Source: Seiridium cupressi (Eukaryota; Ascomycota; Sordariomycetes; Amphisphaeriales; Sporocadaceae). Taken from it: a stretch of 64,000 bases of DNA. Position numbers and translations under genes: made by a program. Positions 1-11,931 of the stretch are shown here, piece by piece (position 1 is the stretch's first letter; the number at the start of each line of letters is the position of its first letter). The DNA is taken from contig JARVKI010000075.1 of assembly GCA_036674765.1 (NCBI GenBank), positions 147,541 through 211,540 of the forward strand. Direction: 5' to 3'. The notes under the pieces are model-generated. The model made no database searches and was not told the origin of the DNA. It saw only the letters and a program-made list of their open reading frames with translations.

Positions 1-611
1 TTTTTTTTCTCTCCCTCACATTGACCGATTATTGGCCCCCAGTGCTCGTATAATATTAGGCGGATCAGACACCAATTTCAGGATGCTGGAGTTTGATAGA
101 TCGTGATTGGTTGAGAGAAACCGCCGCTTTCGTTGCAAGGCATCGATGAAGCTGTAACCTCAGACCAGCTACTTTACAGCACCCAGCTTAAAACAGCGAT
201 TTCATGAACTTTAGAGGTCTCTGATATGCTCTTGACTCCATAGAAATCATTGTAGCCGCCATGTAGTAGCTTAAGTGATGCCACCGCCAGTTGCTAGACC
301 ACCACCTATATGTAGCTAGTGCCTTACAATATCTTGTGAAGCCTCCAATCACTCTGTTACTTGGGTAATTTATGGTTCTTGGAAACAAGGAAGGCAGAAG
401 TGCTCAGAGCCTTGTATGCGCAAGAATTTCTCGAAAACTAATGTTACCCCAAAAGTCGCAAGGTATTCATAGCCTATCACGTTCTAACAAAGTTACTAGC
501 CATGTATATATACCATACCTGGTACCTCTTCTAGGCTCTTTAAGACCAAATATCCAACATTAGCGCCACAGATACATTACGCCCAATCTTGATTCGTAAC
601 AAAAAAATCAA
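1..611. other. intergenic, no gene seen
   Basis: The stretch begins with a T-rich run and contains only short ORFs without family resemblance. It holds the 3' flank of the MFS transporter gene. No RNA gene or repeat array was recognised. Confidence 0.5.
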
Positions 612-2328
612 TCAATCTTGATGAACTCTAGCCTCTTCGTACGGCGGCGGCGGCGGCGGCGCTTCTGCTGCCTGCTTGGGCACTCTGACAAAGAGAAGCA
701 TGATAAGGACAGTAAGTGAAAGCGCCATGATCCCGAAGTACGGGAGCCCGATCCAAGGCTCGCCCAATTTCATTCCTAGTGAAAACAGACCTGCTAACAT
801 TGGTGGGCCATACATGTTTCCTACAGTCTCCACCATTCCAACCAGACTAAAAAGGCGGGACCGGTGTTCGGGGTCGACGTATAAGCTCATGAGACTCCGT
901 ACCAAAGAGGTGGCTGCCGAGCCAAGCGCCAAGACGACGAGACCGAATACGAACATCCAAAGCGTTGGTGCCATGGCCAGAACGAAGAAGCCGAGCGAGA
1001 CCAGGCCGAAAGACCACTTAGCTAGCGAGAGGTCACGCTCCTGTTCGTTGGGTCTCCGAAGCAATTTTGGCGTTGAGTCTTGCATCAGGAGGCGGGACAA
1101 CCACGGTAATATGAGGAGGGCTTGCACGATCTGAGCGAGACCGTATGCCGTCTGAACGTAGCCGGTTGACTGTATGGGAATCTCGTAACGTTTCGACACG
1201 AACTGAACCAAAAACTGCGTAACACCAGCCGCAATAGGATGTGTCGTGAGGCAAGTGAGGAGCACCAGAATCAGGGAAGGCGATTTCAACATGGAGATGG
1301 AATCTTTCAGCTGATCAACGGTGTGATGGACGTGGCCCTTGAACCCCGTCGGGTGATTGTTGTCCCCGGTCGCATCGAATTGCTTACGTTGCAAGGTTTC
1401 TGGTACGAACATGAAAGCAGCTGCACCTACCAAGAGGCATGCGATCCCAACCAGCATGACCGGCCAAGGCCCAGTCGCAGCCATCATCGCCGAGGAGAGT
1501 GCGGGAGAAACCAGCCCACCGACCAAAGCGCTGACCTGTACTCGCATAAAAGCAGTTGCTCTAACCACAGGATCAGCCTCACAAGATTCGGGTTTTGGAC
1601 GATAGGGACGAACCTTTTATCCTCGGGAATGACATCAGATACCATGCTAAGTAAAATCCCCACCACCACAGCGTTTCCGCCGCCTATAAAACGCCACAGG
1701 CAAGCACTGGCAATCATGCTTGGGGGAAAGACCGTATCAAACCACAACACTGCCATCATCCACAATATAGACAGGGCAATACCAGTCAATGCTGTCGCAA
1801 ACACAGGCCTTCGCCCGATTCTGATCTAGCATTAGCGTCGTAAAACATGGCGGAATTGTGCTACTGAAGTTTTTGGGAGCAAACATGATCTTACCTGTCG
1901 GCAGCGATTCCCCAGGGAAACGCGGCGAGCAAACCCGCGATGGCCTCACAGACATCAACAGTGGCAAAGATGTAAGCCATCTTGGATTGGACGGCTGGAA
2001 CTTTGCAAAGTTTCTCCTCGATCGGGACGTCGAGGCTTTGCGCCTGGTCGTAGTATTGGTGGCAGACGACATTTTCAACCAGCTTGGTTAAGGGGATGTT
2101 GACAAACCCACTTGCCGAGGCGGCTACCAGGAGGATCCCGCAGAGAAGGATAACAATGGTGTTTCCGTTGTGAACTTTGGGGACATTGATGCTGGCGATC
2201 GAAGCCACCGAGACCACTGACAGCATTGACCGGTAGGGTGGACGACGTGGGTGTGTAGCGCGGTCAGATTCCGTCACCAATGGCGTCTGCTCTGTGCTAC
2301 CGTCGTAGTCCTGATCATGGTCGTCCAT
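612..2328 (-). CDS. Major facilitator superfamily transporter
   Basis: This is a 12-helix-type secondary transporter, presumably in the plasma membrane or vacuole; the substrate cannot be told. Three exons (2328-1895, 1820-1614, 1560-612) join into 529 codons plus stop. The 74 bp intron (1821-1894) starts GTAAGA and ends CAG, and the 53 bp intron (1561-1613) starts GTTCGT and ends TAG; the first lies inside the motif GIAADRIGRRPVF, the loop 2-3 MFS signature (GxxxDRxGRR). After the second splice the text EDKRATAFMRVQ resembles the PxxxRAxxF stretch of fungal MFS proteins related to the SLC46/tetracycline-efflux type. The N terminus (about 90 residues) is hydrophilic. The C terminus carries a proline run encoded by a (CGG)n tract near 640-660. 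ATG 2328 is chosen because it opens the frame before the first helix. The neighbourhood gives no hint of substrate. Confidence 0.85.
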
Positions 2329-5136
2329 CGTAAACGTTGAAATGCCCACCGGCCGGTAAAATGAGGAGAGAGAGAGATGAGAGGGAAAAGATTCAATCGA
2401 AAGGGAAAGTGTCATAAACATTTGCCCAACTATATCTATGAGATATTGGCAATTCCGTGCTGTTCGGAGTCCCCCCAGCCCTCGAATAAGCCGTAGACCG
2501 TAGTAAGCAGACGTGGCGGACCTCAGTGTCGGGTCCAGTCTGAGCAACGGGACTTGAAACGTCACTGCTATCAGAGCGACGTGGCAAAGCGGCCTGCTTA
2601 AGCGATCCCCGGATCATTGCTCCGGACTGCTGCGGTCGATTGTAGGAAAATACTCCCAAGCACAACGGGGTCCAATAAAACGACTTGTGGATCCTCAATC
2701 CATTCCGAAGCCGAACGCCGAACCTTGTCAAACCTGCTTCCAGGCTGATAGGGTAGGTGCTTAACTGTAGCGCAGTAAGCGGCATTCTCCACTTAACACC
2801 AAACTCTAAGACAGTCATCTCTTCGAATGTCCATTTAGATATACCGGCTCTATAAGATAAAGGAATGACCGTGCAGTGTTTCTGATACACATATCATTTT
2901 TTCTTGGAGCCCTTGAGGCCGATGCCGTCTATTGCTGAGAGTGAAACTGGTTGCTAGTTATGTAGTTGCAACTGGCAGATGCTTATCAGTAAGCGTCTCA
3001 CTATATTTGAAGCTTCCATAGTAAGGACCAAGTGGTTAGCTTTTGAGCCCAAGCGGGCCGGAGCTGCCATTGGTTCTTCGAGAACCTCGATATCAACCAG
3101 AAGAACTTAAACTCGACCCCAACTTTAGGGTCCCTAAGCTAGACTAACACGCTCTAGGGCTCTTTACTATGGTATCTCGCCTCAACGCCTGTAAACGAGG
3201 GTAGTGTAATAATATCATGAAGGCAAGCAATCTTCAATACTTCACCACAGAGAGAGTAATAGAATTAAACACTTTCTAATGTTTCACTTCTGTATGAAAC
3301 GCGAATCAAGGAGTGCTCAAGTATGATTTGAATTTTCCGAATCAGATAAAGTACTAGACTAGATATATTCATAACTTTATATGCATCAAATTCGCGATAA
3401 TGTCCTGCTGGAAGGACTGTAATAGTCGTTGCGCAGGCCCAAAGCTGCACTCTTTGTGTATGGGTGTGATTGAAGTTTCTCCCGGGGCCCGAATACCATA
3501 ACAGGGGGGAAGTAGCTATACTACGAATCTCACTGGACCTAGCAGTTTGGATGCATTGCGTCGCTCCCATTTAGCTTTTCCATCTTCACTTCTGCATTTC
3601 AATTGGGGTTTTGAGAACCTGCTGTCGCTTGCGACGACGGTCAAAGGCGGCATTCTAGATGGTTTGGGCAGCTCGGGCCAGTATCTGAATCCCAGAAGAA
3701 CCCGGCAAATTGGACCTTCGGCCTTGCTGGGGTAAATAATGCAGGCACCAAAACGGCCAGCCATAACAACCCCAATTCTTGGTTACAGGGAGAGCAACAC
3801 TCTTATGGACAAACGATTAGGCTTCATCGTCTCATCAAGAAGAGTGCCGAAATGACATTGTTTGCAGCGGGCCTACAAGAGTCGGGGCTGAGAAAAGTTG
3901 CTGAATAGTCCGACTCACGAGATGAATCGCGCTTGTCGTTTTCTTCTCTTCATGATGGAGGTGGTTGTGCGCATCCGAGCGGCAAAGCTAAGCGCCGTGT
4001 TGTGACCAAAACTTCTGTTGAAGATGCAGGCCAGTGCCGGTTATAGGCGAGCGAAACTCTGATTGGACAGCTGGAGAAATAACGGGAACAAACCTTGCAT
4101 GTAACATGATGTTCTGTAGCGCATGCCGCTTCGAAAACCACATATAAATGCTCATCTTTGATTGGGCATACATCGTGAACGCTTGCTGGTTCTTGCATCA
4201 GCACACTGTGGTGGAACGTCGGGTGCTTTATGACTCGTTCCCAGGCTCTTGGGAACTGGAGGAAGACCAGGCTCCGCTGTGACGACCGAGCCCTGGTAAT
4301 AACGCAATCTCAACAGATATGTACTGTATGTACGCCTTGCGATCATCTCTACGGATACTGCAGTTAGTGGCAGATCATGTCTATCTGCACAGCTACGCTC
4401 GAACCACATGCTGATCAATATGTTGCATACTCGAGAAGGAGCAGAGCCCAGGCGGCGTCTATAGGACTGCCGCGCAGCTATCCGATCGTCAGGGTCTGGG
4501 GTCGAGTGGTACATAAAGAAATACCCTGTCTCCATCTGGCCGACAAAAACGCCACTAATAGGATACTGCCCGGCTTACAAATCTTGCAGCACGACTCGCA
4601 TACTTCTATAGTCACCTGTCGTTCATGAGCTGACTGGCCCGACACTTCGGTAAATGTGACGACATGAAGTGGTGTGTTGGGAAGGAGTGTTGCGCCGAGA
4701 TTACTGGTTCGACCCTGGATTACAAGGTCGGCCAGCCGTGGTCGTGGTTGGGCCCAAAATCCCATTTGGCTCAATAACCTGAACAGCAGGCATTTGGCAA
4801 ATCGTTGGAGATTTCTTTTATGCCGCTGGCCGTCTCCTGCAGATAACCATCAGGGGGGCTATTTCGATACCGAATTGAACCGCGTCCCAGGCCCTACTCA
4901 ACTCATCCCGGTTGCGTAGGGCCCCATATATCGCAGAGAATTCCTTCACCAGGGGAAAACGGTCCGTCTATCAATCATGCCAGAAATTATGCATCATTCT
5001 CGTACAGTTGCAGCGGTGACGCGGGCCTTCCAGATACCGTTCAGGGAATGTGCAGCCTTGAACACAGCCCAACTCAGTTCTACAAATAGCAGCGCATCCT
5101 GTTTCACTGCTGACGCTCCAAGATACCTTCTCAATC
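2329..5136. other. intergenic, 2.8 kb without a supported gene
   Basis: It contains the 5' flank of the MFS gene on the left and of the F-box gene on the right. Many overlapping short ORFs on both strands show no domain, no consistent splice sites and no family resemblance. I see nothing else that can be named. Confidence 0.5.
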
Positions 5137-5889
5137 TTGTCGTTAATTCCCGAGTACAAAAGGCGCTTCTTTATAATGGCTATTACCCTGCCTTGCTGTC
5201 ATGGAGGCAACCCCAAGTATGGCACCGATGGGGTTTCAGAAATGTTGGCCTATCGACACTTACCATTGCCCCCGACACAGAGCCGCCTCCTCGAAACTGC
5301 CATCCAAGCCAAAATCCGAGAGTACATGCTCACCCGCTTCAATTCGCGGCGTGAAGGCAGCAGCTGGCTCTATAGACTCCCTCAAGAGATCATAGACAAG
5401 ATAGCACACCATCTCACCTACAAAGATCTCCTCCGGCTCCAGGTGATAAGCAAGACGCTCCAGCGCATCATCGACCCCCAGCTTGCCTCAGTGGAGAGCA
5501 AGATCAGCCTAGTGCTGTGCGCTGAGAAGGATTATAAACGGCACTTTAGCAAGGGTTCCGTGCGACTTGGGTGCTTTATATGTTACAGGGTTATCGACCT
5601 TCGCGAATTCGCCTGCGAACAGATGGCCCGGGACCCCAACGCAGAGCTCCTTCCAGGCGAGCCACCGAGATACCTGCGTCGATTCTGCATCAGCTGCGGA
5701 CTCAAGAAGGGCTATCATTTACCGGGGACAGTTCTGGAGAGGAGGGACCTTACAACTTGCTGGATTTGTAAGTGTAGGCAAATCAGGCACAAGGAGACAA
5801 TGTTGGCCTGCGATCAGTGTAAGATGAATATGCCGTTCAGGAAGTCTGTGGGAGACATGGAGTGGTTTGATACCGTGCAACGTAACTGA
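5137..5889 (+). CDS. F-box protein with C-terminal Cys-pair (zinc-ribbon-like) region
   Basis: The single exon encodes 250 residues; ATG 5176 (residue 14) is an alternative start. Residues 77-115 form an F-box: WLYRLPQEIIDKIAHHL followed by YKDLLRLQVISKTLQRII. In known families this segment binds Skp1 in SCF ubiquitin ligases, so a substrate-adaptor role is inferred. The C-terminal half carries spaced cysteines (C146/C149, C184/C187, C208/C211/C213, C225/C228) that look like zinc-ribbon pairs, a common layout in fungal F-box proteins of unknown target. No signal peptide or membrane segment is seen. The gene stands alone in a gene-poor stretch. The F-box is clear; the target is unknown. Confidence 0.75.
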   Translation: MSLIPEYKRRFFIMAITLPCCHGGNPKYGTDGVSEMLAYRHLPLPPTQSRLLETAIQAKIREYMLTRFNSRREGSSWLYRLPQEIIDKIAHHLTYKDLLRLQVISKTLQRIIDPQLASVESKISLVLCAEKDYKRHFSKGSVRLGCFICYRVIDLREFACEQMARDPNAELLPGEPPRYLRRFCISCGLKKGYHLPGTVLERRDLTTCWICKCRQIRHKETMLACDQCKMNMPFRKSVGDMEWFDTVQRN

Positions 5890-6584
5890 ACGTGAGTGCC
5901 AAGATTCAGGTCACTTTTCACGCTCGTCCACTACGGTTTGAAATATTTGGATTGGCCAACGGCTTCTGTTAATGGTAATCACAAAATTATTTCAACTTAA
6001 AGTCATATCGCGCTTGATCTGAGCGGAAAATGGCGGGTCCTTGGAATGGATCTAGGAAAGGGTCACCTCGGAGTTGAACTACAGCCCCAAAGCCGTCAAT
6101 ACCTTCGCAAGACGCTGATACATTGACTGTATGTATGTATGATGTACATAGTCCCTTGGAGGTTAAAAAAAGTATTGCGTATTACTAAAGTTTCTGTTTG
6201 GGTCCACCCTCATCACGAAATTGCACCGGGCTTGTTGTTTTTTCACAACATCCTCCCTGACGTAACAATCTATGCAGGAAACATCATATACATGATGTAC
6301 TCGCTAGAAAGGACTAGAACATGAGTTTTTCTCTGTCTCATATCGTGGGACAGCACAAGACTTCCATACAAATGCATTTGGATTGGCTGAGGGGAGTTTT
6401 CATGAGCTTCTAAGCCATGAGTCTTTGTAAAGAAGGTGATGGACGGCGCCACCATGTCGTGAGACCATAGAAACGAATCTATCTGACTGTGAAAAAAATT
6501 GGAGCAGAAATCTATTCCAAATAAAATCAGCCATATACTCCACTAACAATGCCATAAATGCTTCCAATGTGATGCAATAGCCTC
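5890..6584. other. intergenic, no gene seen
   Basis: The stretch is AT-leaning and lies between the F-box gene and the small basic ORF on the opposite strand. It probably contains both 3' flanks. No repeats or RNA genes were recognised. Confidence 0.45.
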
Positions 6585-6758
6585 TTAGTTGTAACCACTG
6601 CGGCTTCGGCCCCTCTTAGAGCTGTTCTCCTCATGGATCTCCTCCACGTCGACTGTGTTTTCGCGAGACTTGCGTCCGCCGCCCGAACTAGACTCCTTTT
6701 TTCCACCCTTGCCACGGGAGCTCTTGTCTCCCTTTTTGCTGGATCCAGAGTCAGGCAT
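6585..6758 (-). CDS. Small Ser/Gly/Lys-rich basic protein (57 aa), candidate
   Basis: The ORF starts MPDSGSSKKGDKSSRGKGGK, continues with a Gly-Gly-Gly/Arg/Lys patch and an acidic VDVEEIHEE segment, and ends KRGRSRSGYN. It is strongly biased in composition, hydrophilic and probably disordered; no domain is recognisable. The ATG sits in the context AACAACATGCC, which fits the fungal consensus with A at -3. A TATA-like CATATAAACC lies about 300 bases upstream, near 7050, in the same orientation. The function is unknown. Chance low-complexity coding is possible, but the start context and the clean composition favour a real small gene. Confidence 0.4.
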   Translation of the reverse strand: MPDSGSSKKGDKSSRGKGGKKESSSGGGRKSRENTVDVEEIHEENSSKRGRSRSGYN

Positions 6759-9700
6759 GTTGTTTAGCTGTATGGCCGATGTTGGTGATTGTTCTGGTAC
6801 TGCAAGAACACAAAGCTACTGGGTGTCTCTCAGTGCCGCGATTTGACGATTCGACCGTTGCAGTTGGACGTTTAGGAATAGCCCGAATACTTCTTGCACG
6901 TTTGCTGTACAGATTCCCCCCTCGCAATGGTTTTTTGCTCGACCCGTCCTTTTCCTCTCAAGATGAATTGTGAGGGTCACTGGTAACAGATGACTCTTCG
7001 ATTGAAACCTTTTCTTCTGTAGCCTTTTTTTGCGGCTGGCTCAATGGGTTTATATGCGATGGGAGCAAGATGGCGTAGTGAGCTCTTGGTGGCGGACCTA
7101 TCAGCAATTTTGTATTGTGTGCTCAACTCTTTCCTTGCTAGGTGGCAAACGTCTGGTGATTGGTCTGTACCGTTTCAATATTAGTTAAGCCGGAGACGAT
7201 GGCGAGCTCCAGTGTGGAATGAGGAGCACGGTACTGGGCTTTGGGTGGATTGCACACTATTCGTGTACTACTTACCTTGGACTTGAAAGATCAATGTTTC
7301 GCTCTTGGGTAGTATAAGAAATGGCACAATATTTGTTAAGTGAAAGCAGGTCGGTCGTTCCAGGAGATTTGCGTGGAACTGGGATGGCGTGGATAGGGTT
7401 GTCTCCGGACCGAGATGAACCACATGACAGGCGGTCAAAGCTATCTTTATACTGAAGACTTATCATTGAGCTCGTCATCTGGAGTGGTATAGGGTCACGG
7501 GGGCTCAGGCTCATATCATTGCCATAGGCATCGAGCGGGTGCCTAGCCCTGTCCCGGCATCCACTTTATTGATTTGTATTCCAACACCATGGTACCGATG
7601 AATCCCACTCTTGAAGTTGACATCCAAGGCTAACGGGAGACGAAGAATTTGCCTTACTCAGCTCACCGAGTCCACATATCATATGTGCTTGAGAGCACGC
7701 CAAGGTAGTGGGTTTGGATGGGATCTGAGCAACGAGATTGCAATGTATGCCACGTTTTCCAACCCTGGCGACATGCTACCAATGGGCATGTCGTGCATCG
7801 TACGGTATCGAATACGAGGCGGTGCAGCCACCCAACGGTTCTGCACAGGATTCCAGCTCATGGGCTATGGGGAATTGGCATCAATCAACGATCTGGGAGC
7901 GGGGCGGTTTTCTGGCCATCGAGAACAAGCTCATTTCGAGCTAAGGAGTCACGGCCGAGATGTTGTATTGCGATGTAACATGGGGGCTGCGGATTCGCTA
8001 GGCTATGCCGGAAAAGTGTTGCGAAATACTCGTTAGACATATGAGAATCCCTCGATACTGCCACAGTCATCCCGGCAAAGAATTGCTATCCTTGCACGTG
8101 TCGAACCCTAGCACTACTAGCCATATCGAGAGTTCCATGCCAGCCACTGCCTACACGTCGGCAATGAGTAATTGTTGTAAATACTCATGCGAATCTCTCA
8201 GCTGATGGCCTTTATGCGGCCATGCCATTAGGGCGCACTTGACCTATACATACATCCCTACGCTCGGGGCCGTAAAGCGGCCAAGCGTGGTCAATGGAAG
8301 ACGACCTCCCCTAGAGACCTAGTCGAAGGCAGTAAGCAGCATGTTCCGCTCGAAAATTGAGATTTATTCCCTCTGTTGACGTCTCGAGACCGCAGTATGC
8401 TCGCGAAATGCCTCAGTTGAGATAGATCGAGTACCGATTGGTGTTTATCCGACAGGGTGGCCCCGAGGTGGCGATCAATGGCAGAGCCCTGTCCGCAGCC
8501 GCGTCTAACACTAGTGCGGTGGCGGCTTGAGGTGTAGACCTGCGTGCGCGGCCGGAGGATGCCAGATGCTTTACCATGTGGTGAAGACAATGGGCAGCGC
8601 TGGTCCCTTGCATTAGCTTAGCAACTTCCTATAGCTCTGGAGGTGGAGCCACTTGACGCTCGCCCCTCAGCCCTGTGGTGCTTGGGGGCCGTTTGCAGTT
8701 TACTTAGCCACACGATCAACCCAATGCTCCATGCCACAAACCCGTACGGCCCGTAGGGCGGCCAATCAAGGGGAGACGAGGCCTTGCTGACCAACTACTA
8801 TCGCCTCCAGTCAGCCTTCCCAAAAATATACGGTTCGCTTTTTGAAACCGTGGTTCTGCGAAGGGTCAAGTCTCGACTCTAGACCCTGAGACCATATAGC
8901 GCATGTACACTAACTCGGCTCGTTCAACCGAGCTAAGTTCGCTTTGCTGGTATGCCCGACTATGCCCATTGATCCATGCTCGACAAAACGGTGCTTCCAC
9001 GAAACTCAGTCTTATCTTAGAGTATGCAGGCATGCACAGCTTACTCGTCACTTGGGTACATCAGCGAGCTGACAAGTATACTCCTTCACTACGGGTTTGA
9101 CGGGAGCGCTAATCTACCAACGTTATGTACTTAACTAGGTACATAGACAAGAAACAACTAACCTAGCCCAAACCAACTGACTATGTAATGTAGGTAGGTT
9201 AGGTACATGTAGGTAGTCAGCATCCTCCATTCCTGCACTGGCGTCGTCCACCTTTATTATCTAACTTACCTACCTCCCTTATGGCTGCATTCTTGGCTTC
9301 ATGCTGTCAAACTTGACGGCACATATGACGCGGAGACTGTGATTGTAGAGAAGGGCGGAATTGCTCGTGACTATGTGGCCATTGATCACCACGAGCTCGA
9401 ACCTATTTAGACGTTGGAACCTAAGCAGATTCGTCAGCATCAAACTAGGCCAGCAGCAATGCGGCCTCTAGGCGCCAACAGATGTCAGTTAGCTGCAGCG
9501 TCATGGCACAGCAGGAGCCGTGCTCAACGCTACCAGTCCAAAGCAGGATGAGATCCATTACCTCGTTGCTCGTTGTCGATGATTCCTTCCAAGGTAACAT
9601 CAACACTGCGGGTGTTCTCGTTTGTGCCGAGAGACCCGGAACCGGCCTTCAGGCCAGTATACCCTGTTCTGCTGGCGAGGCACTGGCTTCCATAGCGTTC

Positions 9701-10993
9701 TGCCAACCCTACTGCATCAATCCTGTGTATGGAGTATTCTACCAAAGGGGGTTGGGCTCTGATCTGATCAATGACCTGATTGACTGGCTGGGACTGGATC
9801 ATTCGGAGCTGCCATATTAGACAACGACGAACTTTATGAGCCAATTTTGGCGATCCTGCCAATTGACACATGACTCAGGAGTGGTCTCGAGAGCTCGGTG
9901 TTAGAACTTTTCCTAGCACAAGAAATGAACGTCCCCCATTGTTGAGGTGCATTGGGGCCAAAGACAGCCACCGATCAATCCGGCGACAACCTTCGAGCTC
10001 CTGGGCGGCAGTTCGTGCGTTCGACCTGGCCGGTCGCTCCACCTGACTCGAGATTGATCTGCCAGTGTGCGGCACCGCAAAATGTTTCATCCCCACAACT
10101 TGCGTCTTTCTGCCTCGCAGGATCGTACTGGACACTCGACAAATGCAGTGACAATGTCTTGGTGCAGACCACGCCTGTGCCGCATTGCGCCGGCAGTGAC
10201 GCGCCCTTCTGTATAAGGTACTCAGCCCACCGAGTTGGTCGGTTCTGACCATGCCACCCCCAATGTTTAATCACTATCCACGCTGAATTTCGGGTCCAGT
10301 CCCCTTTGCACAGGCATGCAGCAGGAAAAGACTGCGGGAGGGTGAGACGACTCGTTTCATTGAGGCCGTCCATGTGACATCGGCGCAGCTCGGCCAACTA
10401 CTCTACGGTCACCACAACCAGCATCGAACTGCAGCCTGTCCCCAATCTCCCATCTGCTACGCACTGAACTGGCCAGCTCCTGTCACAATCACCAAGCCAT
10501 CGGACCCTTGGCTCACCCCCCGTTGAACCTTGTTCAACGCGGCCATGAGACGGAGGCCGGCCTGCTGTTATCTAGGGCATGCCAATCCCTTGACGACAGG
10601 ACTCACCAATAGTATCCGAGTGGCACCAGGGCTTTACAGGGCAATTTTGACCGGGGAGCGTGAATGTCATGGCATACACCACAATAGATTCTTGATAAGC
10701 TCCCATCACACAATGCGGTGAGACAGAATGATCGGCCGTCGATCAATATACATGCTGCTAACTGCCAGATGCATATGCACCAACTCGCCCGCAACATGTA
10801 ATGCAATGGTAACACCCTTCTGCAAGGGACGAGCACCACTTGGCAGCCACCCCCAAACCCTGTCGTGTGATCATTTAATCATGTGAAAGTGGCATATATG
10901 AATCTCCCCGTGGTCATCACCGCCTCGAGCTCTCCTCCTAATATAGCATGTTTGGGTGTGACTCAAGCTTCCCTTCCACTCACAAGGTCAAAT
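6759..10993. other. gene-poor region, 4.2 kb
   Basis: No confident gene is seen. An 80-codon minus ORF from ATG 7514 runs into a perfect GTAAGT donor at 7275 and may be a 5' exon. A plus-strand coding-like tail lies at about 9257-9410. Bases 9120-9275 are rich in TAGGTA/ACCTAC motifs. The 112-aa plus ORF at 9482-9820 and the antisense ORF over it have no recognisable features. Confidence 0.4.
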
Positions 10994-11931
10994 CTATGTT
11001 CTTGCTGGTCTCACCGTCGATGTGAGCTCCCCGCTCGCAGCCACTGAGGTGAAGGTTGCGTCTGCCGGCGGTGATGGAGGAGCTTTGGTGTCTGTAGCTG
11101 GAGGTGGCGAAGATGCTGCAGAAGTTGTTACCGGCTCAGGGGTCGGGGAAGGAGCGGGAGGAGCCGTGGTTATGGGCTCGGGAGAAGGAGGAGGCAGTGC
11201 TTCGGATATGGCCGTAGACAATACCGTGGTCTCCGACGTAGGAATTGGCCAGGGTTGATCTGTCGTCACTGACGATTCCAGAGATGGGGACGACGGTTCT
11301 GGTACGTTCACAGTTTGAGTGGTGAACTCCGTGACAGTTGCTCCTACAATAGTCACTGTCACCGTCTTCACTCCACTCTTATGGCTTGAGATTGTGCTGT
11401 CTAGGCCGCCCCCACGTCTATCAATAAGGACCTTACGACAATCACAAATCAGTAATACTCCTCACCATCGAATGACAAATATATATTTTGAGTGACCCAT
11501 CGAAAACATGAAGGAAACCAGCCGAAGTGGGTGGCAGGACACCATGGAGTCTCATACCGTGACGAAGGTGGCATCTGGGGCGATCTCATTGGCCATAGTG
11601 GACGTATCATCGTAAATAGACAACCAAGTGCTCGATCGTCCAGTCGACTCAGTTGAATCAAGGCCAAGTTCTTCGAGCTTCGCATAGTGGCGGGGTTTGC
11701 CCTCGCTAAGGAGCTCGTCCGATGGAGATAAACTGACTTCTGGACCGTCTTGACTCTTATCAATGGGATTTGAACCACCGGCGCCATTCAAAGGAGCGGC
11801 GAGGGTATTGGAAGATCTGTCACATGGATCCAGGATCAGCTCAGCGTCTGACTAATTCGGTATTAAGAATGTTTGTCTTCGTCACATAAAGTCATATGCA
11901 TACTAAGTAGCGTGGTCGTTTGCCATGGCAT
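10994..11931 (-). CDS. Ser/Thr/Pro-rich protein, three exons, function unknown
   Basis: The model joins 11931-11904, 11847-11558 and 11431-10994 into 251 codons plus stop. The 56 bp intron (11848-11903) begins GTATGC and ends TCAG; the 126 bp intron (11432-11557) begins GTATGA and ends AAG. Residues from about 107 onward start VLIDRRGGG and include TVTVTIVGATVTEFTTQTV, followed by a long Pro/Ser/Thr/Ala tail (about 90 residues) ending TSTVRPART. Such TVT-type and PST-rich stretches are common in fungal wall and surface proteins, which suggests heavy O-glycosylation. However, neither an N-terminal signal peptide nor a membrane or GPI segment is visible in this model. Either the 5' end is wrong or the protein is not secreted. 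The C-terminal exon is the most reliable part. Confidence 0.5.

Noticed and set aside
1239..1829. 196-aa plus ORF
   Set aside because: Antisense to the MFS transporter exons and introns.
4695..4735. tRNA B-box-like GGTTCGACCC
   Set aside because: No matching A-box or cloverleaf stems could be drawn around it.
7611..8036. 141-aa plus ORF
   Set aside because: It begins at a non-ATG codon, no domain is recognised, and several frames are equally open.
9482..9871. overlapping ORFs on both strands (112 and 113 aa)
   Set aside because: Neither has a recognisable motif or splice signals and they exclude each other.
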